Shown here piece by piece: positions 41,862 to 50,726 of a stretch of DNA of 64,000 nt. The notes below the pieces were generated by a model that saw only the letters and a program-made list of their open reading frames with translations, ran no database searches and had not been told where the DNA came from. The position numbers and the translations under genes are program-made. Numbering within the stretch: position 1 is the stretch's first letter; every line of letters starts with the position of its first letter. Source of the DNA: Novosphingobium sp. AP12 (GTDB taxonomy: Bacteria; Pseudomonadota; Alphaproteobacteria; Sphingomonadales; Sphingomonadaceae); contig NZ_AKKE01000019.1 in the NCBI RefSeq assembly GCF_000281975.1, positions 1 to 64,000 of the forward strand. The letters are read 5' to 3'.

Positions 41862-43360
41862 ATGCGCTGCGCTTCGACGGCCATGCCATCGCGCCCGAGA
41901 TCGAGGCGTTCCTCGGTGCCACCCATAAGCTGCTGATCGGCGGCGAATGGGTGGAGGGCAGCGGCGAACTGGTCAGCCGCGACCCGGCGACCGGCCTGGA
42001 ACTCACCCGCGTCCAGACCGGCGGCGCGGCCGAGATCGACCGCGCGGTTGCCGCTGCGCGCCGCGCCTTTGAAGGGTCGTGGGGCCGCATGACGGTGGCC
42101 GAACGCACGGCGCTGATGCACCGGCTGGCACGTATCATGGAGCAGAACGCCGCGCTGCTCACCCAGCTCGACATTCTCGACAACGGCATGCCCAGCTTCA
42201 TCGCCGGACTGACCACGTCGAACTGCGTCGAGATGGTCGATTACTATGCCGGCGCGATCATGCGGATCGAGGGTACCACCACCGCGCCCCCGCGCCACAT
42301 CGCCGCCGAAACCGAGGCCCTGACGTATACCTTGCGCGAGCCGGTGGGCGTGGTCGGCCAGATCGTGCCGTGGAACGTGCCGCTCTCCACCGCGATCCTC
42401 AAGCTCGCGCCGGCGCTGGCGGCGGGCTGCACGGTGATCGTCAAACCGTCGGAAGAGACGCCGCTTTCGGTCCTCGCACTGGGGCAGATGGTGCTCGACG
42501 CGGGCTTCCCGGCCGGCGTGGTCAACATCGTCAACGGGCTCGGCGCCGATGCCGGGGCCGCCATCGCGGCGCATCCGGGGATCGACAAAGTCTCTTTCAC
42601 TGGCTCGACGGCGACCGGGCGCAGGATCGTCTCGGCAGCGCTGGGCAATCTCAAGAAAGTCAGCCTGGAACTGGGCGGCAAGAGCCCGGTCATGATCATG
42701 CCCGACGCCGACCTCGCGCTGGCAGTGCCGGGCGTGGCGATGGCCACGTTCTTCCTCCAGGGTCAGAATTGCATGGCCGGGACGCGCGTCTTCGCCCATG
42801 CCGAGGTGCACGACGAACTGGTGGCCGGGCTCAAGGCTTTCGCGGAATCGATGACGCTCGGTCACGGGCTCGATCCCGCGACCATGCAGGGCCCGATGAT
42901 CTCGGATGCCCATACCGCCAAAGTCATGGGCTTTATCGAGGGCGCCGAAGCAGCCGGCGCGAACCTGGTGACGGGGGGCGAGAAGTTGGACCGTCCCGGC
43001 AACTTCGTGCGGCCGACGATATACACCGATTGCCGCCCCGACATGGCGCTGGTGAAGGAGGAGATCTTCGGCCCGGTCATGGCGGTCATGAAGGTCGAGA
43101 CCACCGATCTCGACGAACTGGCGGCACTGGCGAACGACACGCCTTACGGGCTCTCGGGCTCGGTCTGGACGAAGGACATCTCGACTGCGCATCGGCTGGT
43201 GAGGCGCATCCGCTCGGGCCATGTTTCGATCAACTGCCACGGCGCGGTGGGGACCAACATCCCCTTCGGCGGCTATGGCCAATCGGGTTGGGGACGCGAG
43301 TTCGGCAAGGAAGGGCTGGACGGGTATCTAGAGACCAAGGCCGTGACGGCGCGGCTTTGA
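41858..43360 (+). CDS. Aldehyde dehydrogenase family protein
   Basis: 500 residues from ATG 41858. Standard NAD(P)+-dependent ALDH: PWNVPLSTAILKLAPALAAG, SFTGSTATGR, catalytic Glu in LELGGKSP, catalytic Cys in GQNCMAGTR, and the late EEIFGPVM. It oxidises an aldehyde, or semialdehyde, to the acid. It closes the plus-strand operon before two hairpins. A second ALDH lies at 50727-52232; the two differ enough to have different substrates. Confidence 0.9.
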   Translation: MNALRFDGHAIAPEIEAFLGATHKLLIGGEWVEGSGELVSRDPATGLELTRVQTGGAAEIDRAVAAARRAFEGSWGRMTVAERTALMHRLARIMEQNAALLTQLDILDNGMPSFIAGLTTSNCVEMVDYYAGAIMRIEGTTTAPPRHIAAETEALTYTLREPVGVVGQIVPWNVPLSTAILKLAPALAAGCTVIVKPSEETPLSVLALGQMVLDAGFPAGVVNIVNGLGADAGAAIAAHPGIDKVSFTGSTATGRRIVSAALGNLKKVSLELGGKSPVMIMPDADLALAVPGVAMATFFLQGQNCMAGTRVFAHAEVHDELVAGLKAFAESMTLGHGLDPATMQGPMISDAHTAKVMGFIEGAEAAGANLVTGGEKLDRPGNFVRPTIYTDCRPDMALVKEEIFGPVMAVMKVETTDLDELAALANDTPYGLSGSVWTKDISTAHRLVRRIRSGHVSINCHGAVGTNIPFGGYGQSGWGREFGKEGLDGYLETKAVTARL

Positions 43361-43409
43361 ACCGGCGAAAAAGCGCCGCAAGGCGCTTCGTTCGCATCGG
43401 AGAGATATC

Positions 43410-43435
43410 GGGAGGTCCTCCGGACCTCCCTTTTT
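43410..43435. terminator. Strong hairpin terminator
   Basis: GGGAGGTCC and GGACCTCCC with a 3-base loop, followed by TTTTT on the plus strand. A smaller AAGCGCC/GGCGCTT hairpin lies just before it (43371-43388). Confidence 0.88.
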
Positions 43436-43439
43436 CTTG

Positions 43440-44234
43440 TCAGGCGTGGCCCATCGGCACGGGGTTCGACAGGTCGTGGCTGATCGCCGCGGCCGTGCCC
43501 TTGAGATCGTCGAGGTACAATTCGAGCGCCTGCGAAAGGCGCATGGCGGCCACGAAGAACACCATGGTCATGGCCGCTTCGAAGTGTCCGTTGCGGAAGA
43601 TCGGCACGGAGATCGACGAAGTCTTGCCCGGCGTCAGGTTGAAGTGGTTGCGTCCCTGGACGGCGTAACCCTCTGCGCGGATGCGGTCGACATCGAGGCT
43701 GACTTCGGCGGTGGCGAGATAGTTGAGATCGATGTCCTGCGACACGCGCATGAAGCGCAGGATCATCTCGCGCTCCTCGTCGGGGGCATAAGCCATCGAT
43801 ACCTTCCCGGAGGCGCTGTCGAGGATGGGCAGCGTGAAGCCGGGGTAATAGCGTTCGAACGTGAGCGACGAATTCGAATGGGTCGAATCGCGCACCATCA
43901 TTTCGCGGCCCACGCGGATCGCGATGGAGATCGGCCAGCCAACGCGCTTGGTCATGCCTACGATGTGCGGGCGAGCCAGGCGGACGAGTTCGTCATCTTG
44001 CTGGAAACCGGTGGCCAGCGCCTGTACCATCGCGGTGGCGCGGTAGCGCTTCCGCGCCGGCTCCTGCTCGATCAAGCCTTCGTAAAGCAGGGTTTGGACG
44101 ATACGACACGCGGTCGGATAAGGTACTTCGGAAGCCTTGGCGATTTCCATCATGGAGAGCGAGCCGTGGCGGTTGATGGCCTTGAGCGCGGCTATCGACC
44201 GCGTGATAGACCGAATTGGAACCCCTTTTTCCAT
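43440..44234 (-). CDS. IclR-family transcriptional regulator (only regulator in the window)
   Basis: 264 residues. The N-terminal winged helix (about 5-65) reads RSITRSIAALKAINRHGSLSMMEIAKASEVPYPTACRIVQTLLYEGLI. The rest is an IclR effector domain with YYPGFTLPILDSASGK and GRNHFNLTPGKTSSISVPIF. Such proteins are dimers binding small palindromes and regulating aromatic or acid catabolism as activators or repressors. A 17-bp dyad lies 76 bases upstream of its own start, and versions of it precede most other operons here. I therefore infer that it controls the cluster and itself. Confidence 0.9.
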   Translation of the reverse strand: MEKGVPIRSITRSIAALKAINRHGSLSMMEIAKASEVPYPTACRIVQTLLYEGLIEQEPARKRYRATAMVQALATGFQQDDELVRLARPHIVGMTKRVGWPISIAIRVGREMMVRDSTHSNSSLTFERYYPGFTLPILDSASGKVSMAYAPDEEREMILRFMRVSQDIDLNYLATAEVSLDVDRIRAEGYAVQGRNHFNLTPGKTSSISVPIFRNGHFEAAMTMVFFVAAMRLSQALELYLDDLKGTAAAISHDLSNPVPMGHA

Positions 44235-44309
44235 TAGCAGACCCCGTCCGTTTTCGTGTTATCGGAAGAGTGACAAGGGAATGACGTCTGCTCGGAATAA
44301 TCAAGGCGT

Positions 44310-44326
44310 TATCCGCCTGCCGGATA
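44310..44326. promoter_or_regulatory. Best copy of the shared operator-like dyad, upstream of iclR
   Basis: TATCCGCCTGCCGGATA has perfect 6-base arms TATCCG/CGGATA around CCTGC. It lies 76 bases upstream of the IclR start in an otherwise A/T-rich region (44235-44475) with no gene. A further GCTAGGCGGA, 8-20 bases downstream on the plus strand, repeats the half-site in inverse orientation. Autoregulation is likely. Confidence 0.6.
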
Positions 44327-44475
44327 TTTTTCCCGCTAGGCGGAACAAAATCACAGCCATAGTTGTCACTAGGCGCCCTTTTTTTTGATTTTCAGGACAT
44401 TAGTGAAATTCGGTTGCGCACCCGTACCGTCCAGAGCGGGCTCACCGATCAGCGAAACGCGAATCGGCGAGAGGC

Positions 44476-45606
44476 TCACCAGCCAGGTACGAGAACCTGT
44501 CGAACGGCGTCTCCCGACGCGAGTTTGTCCATGGCCTCGTTGATCTCCTCCAGCGGGCCTACCGAGGTCAGCAGCTTCTCGACGGGCAGGCGACCGGCGC
44601 GCCAGAGCTTGATGTAACGCGGAATGTCGCGGGCGGGGATCGAGGAGCCCATGTAACTTCCCATCAGCGTTTTACCCTCCGCCACCAATGACAGAGCGTT
44701 GATCGACAGATCCTCGGACGGATTGGGCAGGCCGACCGTAACGATACGCCCGCCGCGCCGGGCCGAGCGATAGGCGTCGGCGAGCACGGCGGCCTTGCCA
44801 ACGGTCTCGACCACCACGTCGCTGCCCATCGCGGCGTCGTCCTCGCCGGGCGCCGAAGCGCTCGCCGCGCCGAGTTCCAGCGCCAGGGCGCGCTTTGCAG
44901 GGGAGGGATCCACGGCATGGACCGGCTGCGCGCCCGCCGCCAGCGCCCCGAGCAGCGCCGAAAGGCCAACGCCGCCGAGGCCGATGACGGTCACGCTCTC
45001 GCCTGGCTGAACCTTAGCGGTGTTCATCACCGCGCCTACGCCGGTGAGCACCGCACATCCGAACAGGGCGGCGGTCTCGGGCGGAATGTCGGAGTCGATC
45101 TTCACCAGTGAGCGTCGGTCCACCACCGCCTGGGTGGCGAAGGCCGAGACGCCGAGGTGGTGATGCACCGGCTCCTGGCCATGGTCCCCGGCGCACGAGA
45201 GGCGTCTGCCTCCCCGCATCAGTTCGCCCTTGCCGTTGGCGGCGGCGCCGTTCGCGCAGAGGTAACCTTCGCCCGAAAGGCACTGCACGCACTGACCGCA
45301 ACTGGGCAAGAAGACCAGCACCACGCGATCGCCCACGGCGAGGCCGGGTTCGTCCGGGTCGCCGAGTTCTAGCACGGTACCTGCGGCTTCGTGCCCCAGC
45401 GCCATCGGCATCGGCCGCGGCCGGTCGCCATTGATGACCGAAAGGTCGGAATGGCAGATGCCCGCAGCATCGATCCGCACCAGAACTTCGCCGGGCAGCG
45501 GATCGTCGAGATCGAGCTGGCGGATCGCCAGCGGTTCGCTCTCGGCATAAGGCTTGGGGTGGTCGCCCGAGCGGGACAGGACGGCGGCGGCGATCCGGCG
45601 CTTCAT
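44476..45606 (-). CDS. Zinc-dependent alcohol dehydrogenase (MDR family)
   Basis: 376 residues. Catalytic zinc ligands are in AGICHSDLS and GHEAAG, the structural zinc cysteines in LPSCGQCVQCLSGEGYLC, and the Rossmann motif VIGLGGVGLSALLGA. It resembles class III-like/aryl alcohol dehydrogenases. It is last in the HyuA-HyuB-lyase operon (18-base gap) and could convert an alcohol of the pathway to an aldehyde for the ALDHs. Confidence 0.9.
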   Translation of the reverse strand: MKRRIAAAVLSRSGDHPKPYAESEPLAIRQLDLDDPLPGEVLVRIDAAGICHSDLSVINGDRPRPMPMALGHEAAGTVLELGDPDEPGLAVGDRVVLVFLPSCGQCVQCLSGEGYLCANGAAANGKGELMRGGRRLSCAGDHGQEPVHHHLGVSAFATQAVVDRRSLVKIDSDIPPETAALFGCAVLTGVGAVMNTAKVQPGESVTVIGLGGVGLSALLGALAAGAQPVHAVDPSPAKRALALELGAASASAPGEDDAAMGSDVVVETVGKAAVLADAYRSARRGGRIVTVGLPNPSEDLSINALSLVAEGKTLMGSYMGSSIPARDIPRYIKLWRAGRLPVEKLLTSVGPLEEINEAMDKLASGDAVRQVLVPGW

Positions 45607-45624
45607 GGGATTACGTTCCTCGCT

Positions 45625-46497
45625 CTACTTGACCGGAGCGGGAGCCGGCGCCCACTTCTTTTCGAAGTCCCAGACATCCTCGAAGCCGATCAGCGAGCAG
45701 AACTCGTTGAAGTCGAAGATGCCCTCGGGTTCGCCGACGCCGTTGTCCTTCAGGTTGCGCAGCGCCTTCTCCATCGCGGTGCAGGCGACGAGGCTGGTGA
45801 GCGAGGGGTAGATGGCATAGGCATAGCCGATCTCCTCCAGCACCGAGGCATTGGGCACCGGCGACTTGCCGCCGTTCGACATGTTGGCCATGCACGGCTT
45901 GTCGAGCTCGGCGCAGGCGCGGCGCATTTCTTCTTCCGAAGTCAGTGCCTCGGGGAAGAGCACGTCGGCCCCGGCCTTGGAATAGGCTTCCAGGCGGCGC
46001 AGCATGCCGTCCATGCCCTCGCTGGCGCGGGCGTCGCTACGAGCGATGACGACGAGGTTCTCGTCGGTTCGGGCATCGATCGCGACCTTGATCTTCTCGA
46101 CCATGTCTTCCAGCGGGATCAGCCGCTTGAAGGGTGTGTGGCCGCACTTCTTGGGAAATTCCTGATCCTCGAGCTGGATAGCGGTGACGCCCGAGGCCTC
46201 GTAACCCTTTACGGTGTGGTGCACGTTGAGAAGGCCGCCGTAGCCGGTGTCGGCGTCGGCTATGACTGCCGCATTGGAGGTGCGCACGAGCGTCTCCATG
46301 CGATTGCGCATCTCGGTGTAGGTCGCGATGCCGGCGTCGGGCAGGCCCCAGGCGGAGGCGGTGAGCCAATAGCCGGTGCCGTAGACGAGATCGAAGCCGA
46401 CCTTGTTGGCGATCACCGCAGCGATCATGTCCTGTATGCCGGGAACGATGAAGAACTTGCCGCTCTCCAGCTTCTGGCGGAAAATCGGGTTGGCCAT
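45625..46497 (-). CDS. Isocitrate lyase/PEP mutase superfamily C-C lyase
   Basis: 290 residues from ATG 46497, with AGGAGAG upstream. Superfamily landmarks: VYGTGYWLTASAWGLPDAG, metal-binding ADADTGYGG, QLEDQEFPKKCGHTPFKRL with the catalytic-loop cysteine, and VVIARSDARASEG. Relatives cleave 2-methylisocitrate, oxaloacetate, or 2,3-dimethylmalate (to propionate and pyruvate). In company with LeuCD-type hydratases, a substituted malate is an attractive substrate, but this is inference. Located between HyuB and the ADH gene. Confidence 0.85.
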   Translation of the reverse strand: MANPIFRQKLESGKFFIVPGIQDMIAAVIANKVGFDLVYGTGYWLTASAWGLPDAGIATYTEMRNRMETLVRTSNAAVIADADTGYGGLLNVHHTVKGYEASGVTAIQLEDQEFPKKCGHTPFKRLIPLEDMVEKIKVAIDARTDENLVVIARSDARASEGMDGMLRRLEAYSKAGADVLFPEALTSEEEMRRACAELDKPCMANMSNGGKSPVPNASVLEEIGYAYAIYPSLTSLVACTAMEKALRNLKDNGVGEPEGIFDFNEFCSLIGFEDVWDFEKKWAPAPAPVK

Positions 46498-46517
46498 CTG
46501 GGTTCTCTCCTGCGTTT

Positions 46518-48407
46518 TTATTCGGCGGCCTGGGCGAGCACGCCGTTCGATGCAGCATCCCACTGCGGAGCGGTAGGTGCGGGCAGGCCGGTCTCGGCGA
46601 GGCAGTTGGCGCGCAGGGTCTCGATATCGGGACCGAAGTTGAACACGCCCACGTCGCCGCGTTCGTCGCGAAGCTTGGCACGGAGCGCCTCGGTGGCACC
46701 GTCGTCCACTGCGCCGTCGACGAGGACGACGCCGTAGTCCCTGGCGCCCTCGGCAGTGACGAGGCCCTGCTTCAGTTCCTTGGCCAGCAGCGCGGGATCG
46801 CGGTCGAGCGGGTCGCCCCAGCCCCCGCCGCCCCAGGTGATGAACTGAAGCTCGTCGCCGGCCTCGACGGGGTAGTCCTCCAGCTTGTTGCCGACGACGA
46901 TCTTGGAGCCGTCCGCCTTGGTGAGGATCTTGCGCGCGCGTTTGCCGGGAAGGCCGCCGTTGACACCCCAGGGCGGCACGAACCAGCGGTCGTCGTGGAT
47001 CGCGATTACGCCCGGCTCGAGGAAGCGGTAGACCATGTTGATGCCGTTGCCGCCGCGGTGCAGGCCGGCGCCGCCCGAATCCGCCACCGTCTCGTAGCGC
47101 ACGATCTCCAGCGGGAAGTAGCGTTCGAGGAATTCGTTGGGCACGTTCGTGAAGCCGGGGAACAGCGAGTGGCCGTCGGGTCCGTCGCCCAGCGGGCGGC
47201 CGGGAATGCCGCCGAAGCCGATCTGGAACAGCTGGAACCACTTTCCGGCCTTGTCGTGACCCGCATAGAACAGGTGCGGGCTCGACGAGAAGCCGGCGGC
47301 GTTGAGGAATTCCGGCGTCTTCTGGCCCAGCAGTCCGCCCAGGATGTCGAACAGGCGGCCGAGCACGTGGGTACGGCCCGAAAGCGCGGCGGGGAACTTC
47401 GGCTTGAGCAGCGAGCCTTCCGGGATGCGCACGTCGATCAGGTCGTAGTAACCGTCGTTGAACAGGATCTGCGGATCGAAGATCATGATCATGTAGATGC
47501 CGAAGAACATGCGCATCATGTTCTCGTTCAGCAGCATGTTGATCGAGGCCTTCGACTGCGGATCGGTGCCCGCGAAGTCGAGCACGACGCGTCCGTTCTC
47601 GCGCCACATCGTGCACTTGATCCGGTACGGGCCGTAGCCCATGCCGTCATCGCAGATGTAATCCTCGAAGGTGACCTTCTCTTCGCCGATCGAGGTTTCG
47701 ATCAGGTGCTTCATCGCGCGGTGGTTGCGTTCCAGCAGCATGTCGGTGGCCGAGACGAACATATCGTCGCCGAAGCGCTCCACCATCTCCACCACGCGGT
47801 GCGCGGCGACGCGGCAGGAGGCGATCAGCGCGTTGAGGTCGGCCTTGCACCAGTCCGGCGTGCGCGACTGGTGCATGACCAGCTTGATGAGGTCTTCGTT
47901 GTATTCCCCGCGCTTCCAGATCTTGACGGGCGGGATGCGCACGCCTTCCTGGAAGATCTCGGTGGCGTGGATCGGCATCGAGCCGGGGACCATGCCGCCG
48001 ATGTCGCTCTGGTGTCCGAACATCGAGGTATAGGCGATCAGGCGTCCGCCCTTGAACACCGGCAGCAGCACCAGCCAGTCGTTGGAGTGGCTGATCGCGC
48101 CGCCCACCGAATAGGGGTCGGACAGGAAGATCAGGTCGCCGTCCTCGACGGTGCCGTCGAAGCCTTCGAGGAACGGGCCGATGTAGCTGCCGAACTGGCC
48201 GACGATCATGCGGCCCTGGTGGTCGGCGATCAGCGGGAAGGCGTCTCCCTGCTCGCGGATGCCGGGTGACATCGCAGTGCGCACCAGCGTGGCGTCCATC
48301 TCGATGCGCGCGTTGCGCAGGGCGTTCTCGATGATGTCGAGCGTGACCGGATCCACGGGAACGGTCTGGAAGGGGGCCTCGTTGGCCTGGATGATACGTG
48401 CGGGCAT
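46518..48407 (-). CDS. Hydantoinase B/oxoprolinase-family subunit (HyuB-like)
   Basis: 629 residues. Family start PVTLDIIENALRNARIEMDATLVRTAMSPGIREQGD, then DPYSVGGAISHSNDWLVLLPVF and GGLPGKRARKIL near the C-terminus. Together with the HyuA-type protein, 13 bases upstream, it should form an ATP-dependent enzyme opening a cyclic amide such as a hydantoin or lactam. Acetone carboxylase subunits are distant relatives, but the third, small subunit of those is absent. Confidence 0.87.
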   Translation of the reverse strand: MPARIIQANEAPFQTVPVDPVTLDIIENALRNARIEMDATLVRTAMSPGIREQGDAFPLIADHQGRMIVGQFGSYIGPFLEGFDGTVEDGDLIFLSDPYSVGGAISHSNDWLVLLPVFKGGRLIAYTSMFGHQSDIGGMVPGSMPIHATEIFQEGVRIPPVKIWKRGEYNEDLIKLVMHQSRTPDWCKADLNALIASCRVAAHRVVEMVERFGDDMFVSATDMLLERNHRAMKHLIETSIGEEKVTFEDYICDDGMGYGPYRIKCTMWRENGRVVLDFAGTDPQSKASINMLLNENMMRMFFGIYMIMIFDPQILFNDGYYDLIDVRIPEGSLLKPKFPAALSGRTHVLGRLFDILGGLLGQKTPEFLNAAGFSSSPHLFYAGHDKAGKWFQLFQIGFGGIPGRPLGDGPDGHSLFPGFTNVPNEFLERYFPLEIVRYETVADSGGAGLHRGGNGINMVYRFLEPGVIAIHDDRWFVPPWGVNGGLPGKRARKILTKADGSKIVVGNKLEDYPVEAGDELQFITWGGGGWGDPLDRDPALLAKELKQGLVTAEGARDYGVVLVDGAVDDGATEALRAKLRDERGDVGVFNFGPDIETLRANCLAETGLPAPTAPQWDAASNGVLAQAAE

Positions 48408-48420
48408 GTTGGTTTCCCCC

Positions 48421-50469
48421 TCAGGCGAGGTTGATGAGGATGTTGCCGGCGTGATCGACGGTGCCGACGCAGTCGGCCTCGATCAGCGTGGTCGAGTCCA
48501 TTTCGGTGACGACGGCCGGACCGGGGATGACGTCCCCGGCGCGCAGTTTCGCGCGGTCGTAGATGACGGCGGGCTCCATCGCGCTGCCGGACCACAGTTC
48601 GTGGTCGCGCAGCTTGGCGCGGATCGGATCGCCGTCGCCCTGCTCCAGCGGGGGCGAGGGCAGTTCGAGCGCGGGGCCCATGGCGACGGCGCGCAAGTTC
48701 ACCAGCTCGTGGGCGCTGTCCATGTTGAAGGTAAAGAGGCGCAAGTGTTCGGCATCGAAGCGCGCAGTGACGCCCTTGAGGCCGTCCGCCCTGAGCGTAT
48801 CGGGATCGATGGAGAGGGGCACTTCGAAGGCCTGGCCTTCATAGCGCACGTCGAGTTCGAACTGGCTGGTGATGTCCGCCTCGGCAATGCCTTCGGCGGC
48901 AAGTTCGGCGCGGGTCTGCTGGGCCATTTCCTCCAGCAGGGCGAGCACGTCGGCCTCGCTGGTGTCGGCCACGCGCTGCGAGAACGAGCGCGCGGTTTCG
49001 GTGCGCATGCGGGTGGTGGCGTCCCCCAGCGCGCACAGCACACCGGGCGAGACCGGCGAGACGGCGGGCCACGAACCCATCAGCCGCGCGACGGCATTGA
49101 CGTGGAGCGGCCCGGCGCCGCCGAAGCCCATCACCGCGAAGTCGCGCGGGTCGTAGCCCTGCTGCACCGAGATCATGCGCAGCGCACCGAACATGTTCTC
49201 GTTGACGATGTCGATGATGCCGCGCGCGGCTTCCATCAGGCCGATCCCGAGCGCATCGGCAATGGTCTGGACGGATTTCTTCGCGCCTTCTCGGTCGAGC
49301 TTGAAGGTACCGCCGAGCAGGTTTTCGGGAAGGTAGCCGAGCACGACGTTAGCGTCGGTGACGGTGGGCAGGGTGCCGCCCTTGCCATAGGCAACCGGGC
49401 CGGGCACCGCGCCTGCCGACTGCGGGCCGACGCGCAGCGCCTTGGTCAGTTCAGGCACGTAGGCGATCGAGCCGCCGCCCGCGCCGACCGTCTTCACGTC
49501 CAGCGCCGAGGCGCGGACCGAGAGGTGGCCGACTTCGGTAGTGCGCTGGCGGCGGGCCTCAAGGTCCTCGATCAGCGCGACGTCGGTGGAGGTGCCGCCG
49601 ACGTCTAGCGTCAGGATATTGCGGATACCGGCGTTGCGGCCGACCCAGATGGCGCCGGTGACGCCGCCCGCCGGACCCGACATCAGCAGCGAGACGGGAT
49701 GCTCTTCGGATTTCTCGGAGGACATCAGGCCGCCATCGGAGCGCAGCAGCGAAAGCGAGCCCGCCATGCCGGCGCCGCGCAGGCGGTCGCGCAAATTGCG
49801 GACGTACTTGCCCACCACCGGGCGCACCGCTGCATTGGCGACGGTAGTGAGGGTGCGTTCGTATTCCTGCATTTCCGGCAGGACCAGGTGGCTGAGCGAG
49901 ATCGGCACCTCGGGCATGATTTCGGCGGCCAGCTCGGCCACGCGCTGCTCGTGAGCGCCGTTGAGATAGGCATTGATGAGAGCGACGGTCAGCGCCTCGA
50001 CGCCCGACGCCTTGAGCGCTTCGAGCGCGGTGCGGATCTGGGCCTCGTCGATTGCGACGGTTTCCTCGCCGCGGGCGTTCATGCGGCCCTTGATCTCGAA
50101 CGTGTCCTCAAGCGCGGCCAGCGGCTCGGGCTTGGGCCAGACGATCCAGCCGGCAAGGCCGCCGGGCACGAAGGAACGGGCGATCTGCATGACCTGGCGG
50201 TAGCCGTCAGTGGTGATGAGGCCGACGCGCGCGCCCTTGCCCTCGAGTACCGCGTTGGTGGCCACGGTGGTACCATGTAGGAAGAACTCTACGTCGGAGG
50301 GGGCGATGCCGCCCTTCTCGCAGACCGCGGTGACACCGTTCAGGATGCCCTCGGAGCTGTCATGCGGCGTCGACGGCGTCTTGTGGCGCCAGAACTCGCC
50401 GTTGTCCTGGTTGAAAAGAAGCAGATCGGTGAACGTCCCTCCGACGTCCACGCCTAAACGATAGGTCAT
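48421..50469 (-). CDS. Hydantoinase A/oxoprolinase-family ATPase subunit (HyuA-like)
   Basis: 682 residues from ATG 50469, preceded by GGGGA; an upstream ATG at 50583 lacks conserved sequence. The ATP-binding signature GVDVGGTFTDLLLF starts the protein; the second half has LTLDVGGTSTDVALI and the AVMGFGGAGPLHVNAVA region of the family. It is the ATP-using subunit for HyuB. First gene of the operon that ends with the ADH; divergent from the ALDH at 50727. A weak dyad-like sequence (50527-50543) is 58 bases upstream. Confidence 0.9.
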   Translation of the reverse strand: MTYRLGVDVGGTFTDLLLFNQDNGEFWRHKTPSTPHDSSEGILNGVTAVCEKGGIAPSDVEFFLHGTTVATNAVLEGKGARVGLITTDGYRQVMQIARSFVPGGLAGWIVWPKPEPLAALEDTFEIKGRMNARGEETVAIDEAQIRTALEALKASGVEALTVALINAYLNGAHEQRVAELAAEIMPEVPISLSHLVLPEMQEYERTLTTVANAAVRPVVGKYVRNLRDRLRGAGMAGSLSLLRSDGGLMSSEKSEEHPVSLLMSGPAGGVTGAIWVGRNAGIRNILTLDVGGTSTDVALIEDLEARRQRTTEVGHLSVRASALDVKTVGAGGGSIAYVPELTKALRVGPQSAGAVPGPVAYGKGGTLPTVTDANVVLGYLPENLLGGTFKLDREGAKKSVQTIADALGIGLMEAARGIIDIVNENMFGALRMISVQQGYDPRDFAVMGFGGAGPLHVNAVARLMGSWPAVSPVSPGVLCALGDATTRMRTETARSFSQRVADTSEADVLALLEEMAQQTRAELAAEGIAEADITSQFELDVRYEGQAFEVPLSIDPDTLRADGLKGVTARFDAEHLRLFTFNMDSAHELVNLRAVAMGPALELPSPPLEQGDGDPIRAKLRDHELWSGSAMEPAVIYDRAKLRAGDVIPGPAVVTEMDSTTLIEADCVGTVDHAGNILINLA

Positions 50470-50642
50470 GCGTTCCCCATCCGGCTTGCCCTCAGGCAGT
50501 GTTCGGTCCCGGAAATTCGGGCGCGGTATGCGGCCGACGACTCCGGGTTGATGAAATGGTATAGTGATATAACAATACGGCAAGACCGCATTGCAGTCTG
50601 CGTACCGCGCCGGCGAGCGGACGCTGCGGTTTCGGACAGACT

Positions 50643-50659
50643 TATCCGCCCAGCGAATT
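50643..50659 (+). promoter_or_regulatory. Shared operator-like dyad between HyuA and ALDH genes
   Basis: TATCCGCCCAGCGAATT matches 12 of 17 positions of the iclR-upstream dyad and ends 68 bases before the ALDH start. It shares TATCCG-C-CAGCGA with the copy at 2967-2983. Confidence 0.45.
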
Positions 50660-50726
50660 TTTGGGGTGGCGATGGGCCGCCGTGCCGTTCACCAGATTAG
50701 GAAAGGTCGCAACAAAGGAGACAGCC

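Noticed and set aside
46518..50469. Acetone carboxylase (alpha/beta subunits)
   Set aside because: The third small subunit is absent, and lengths and motifs fit hydantoinase/oxoprolinase subunits better.
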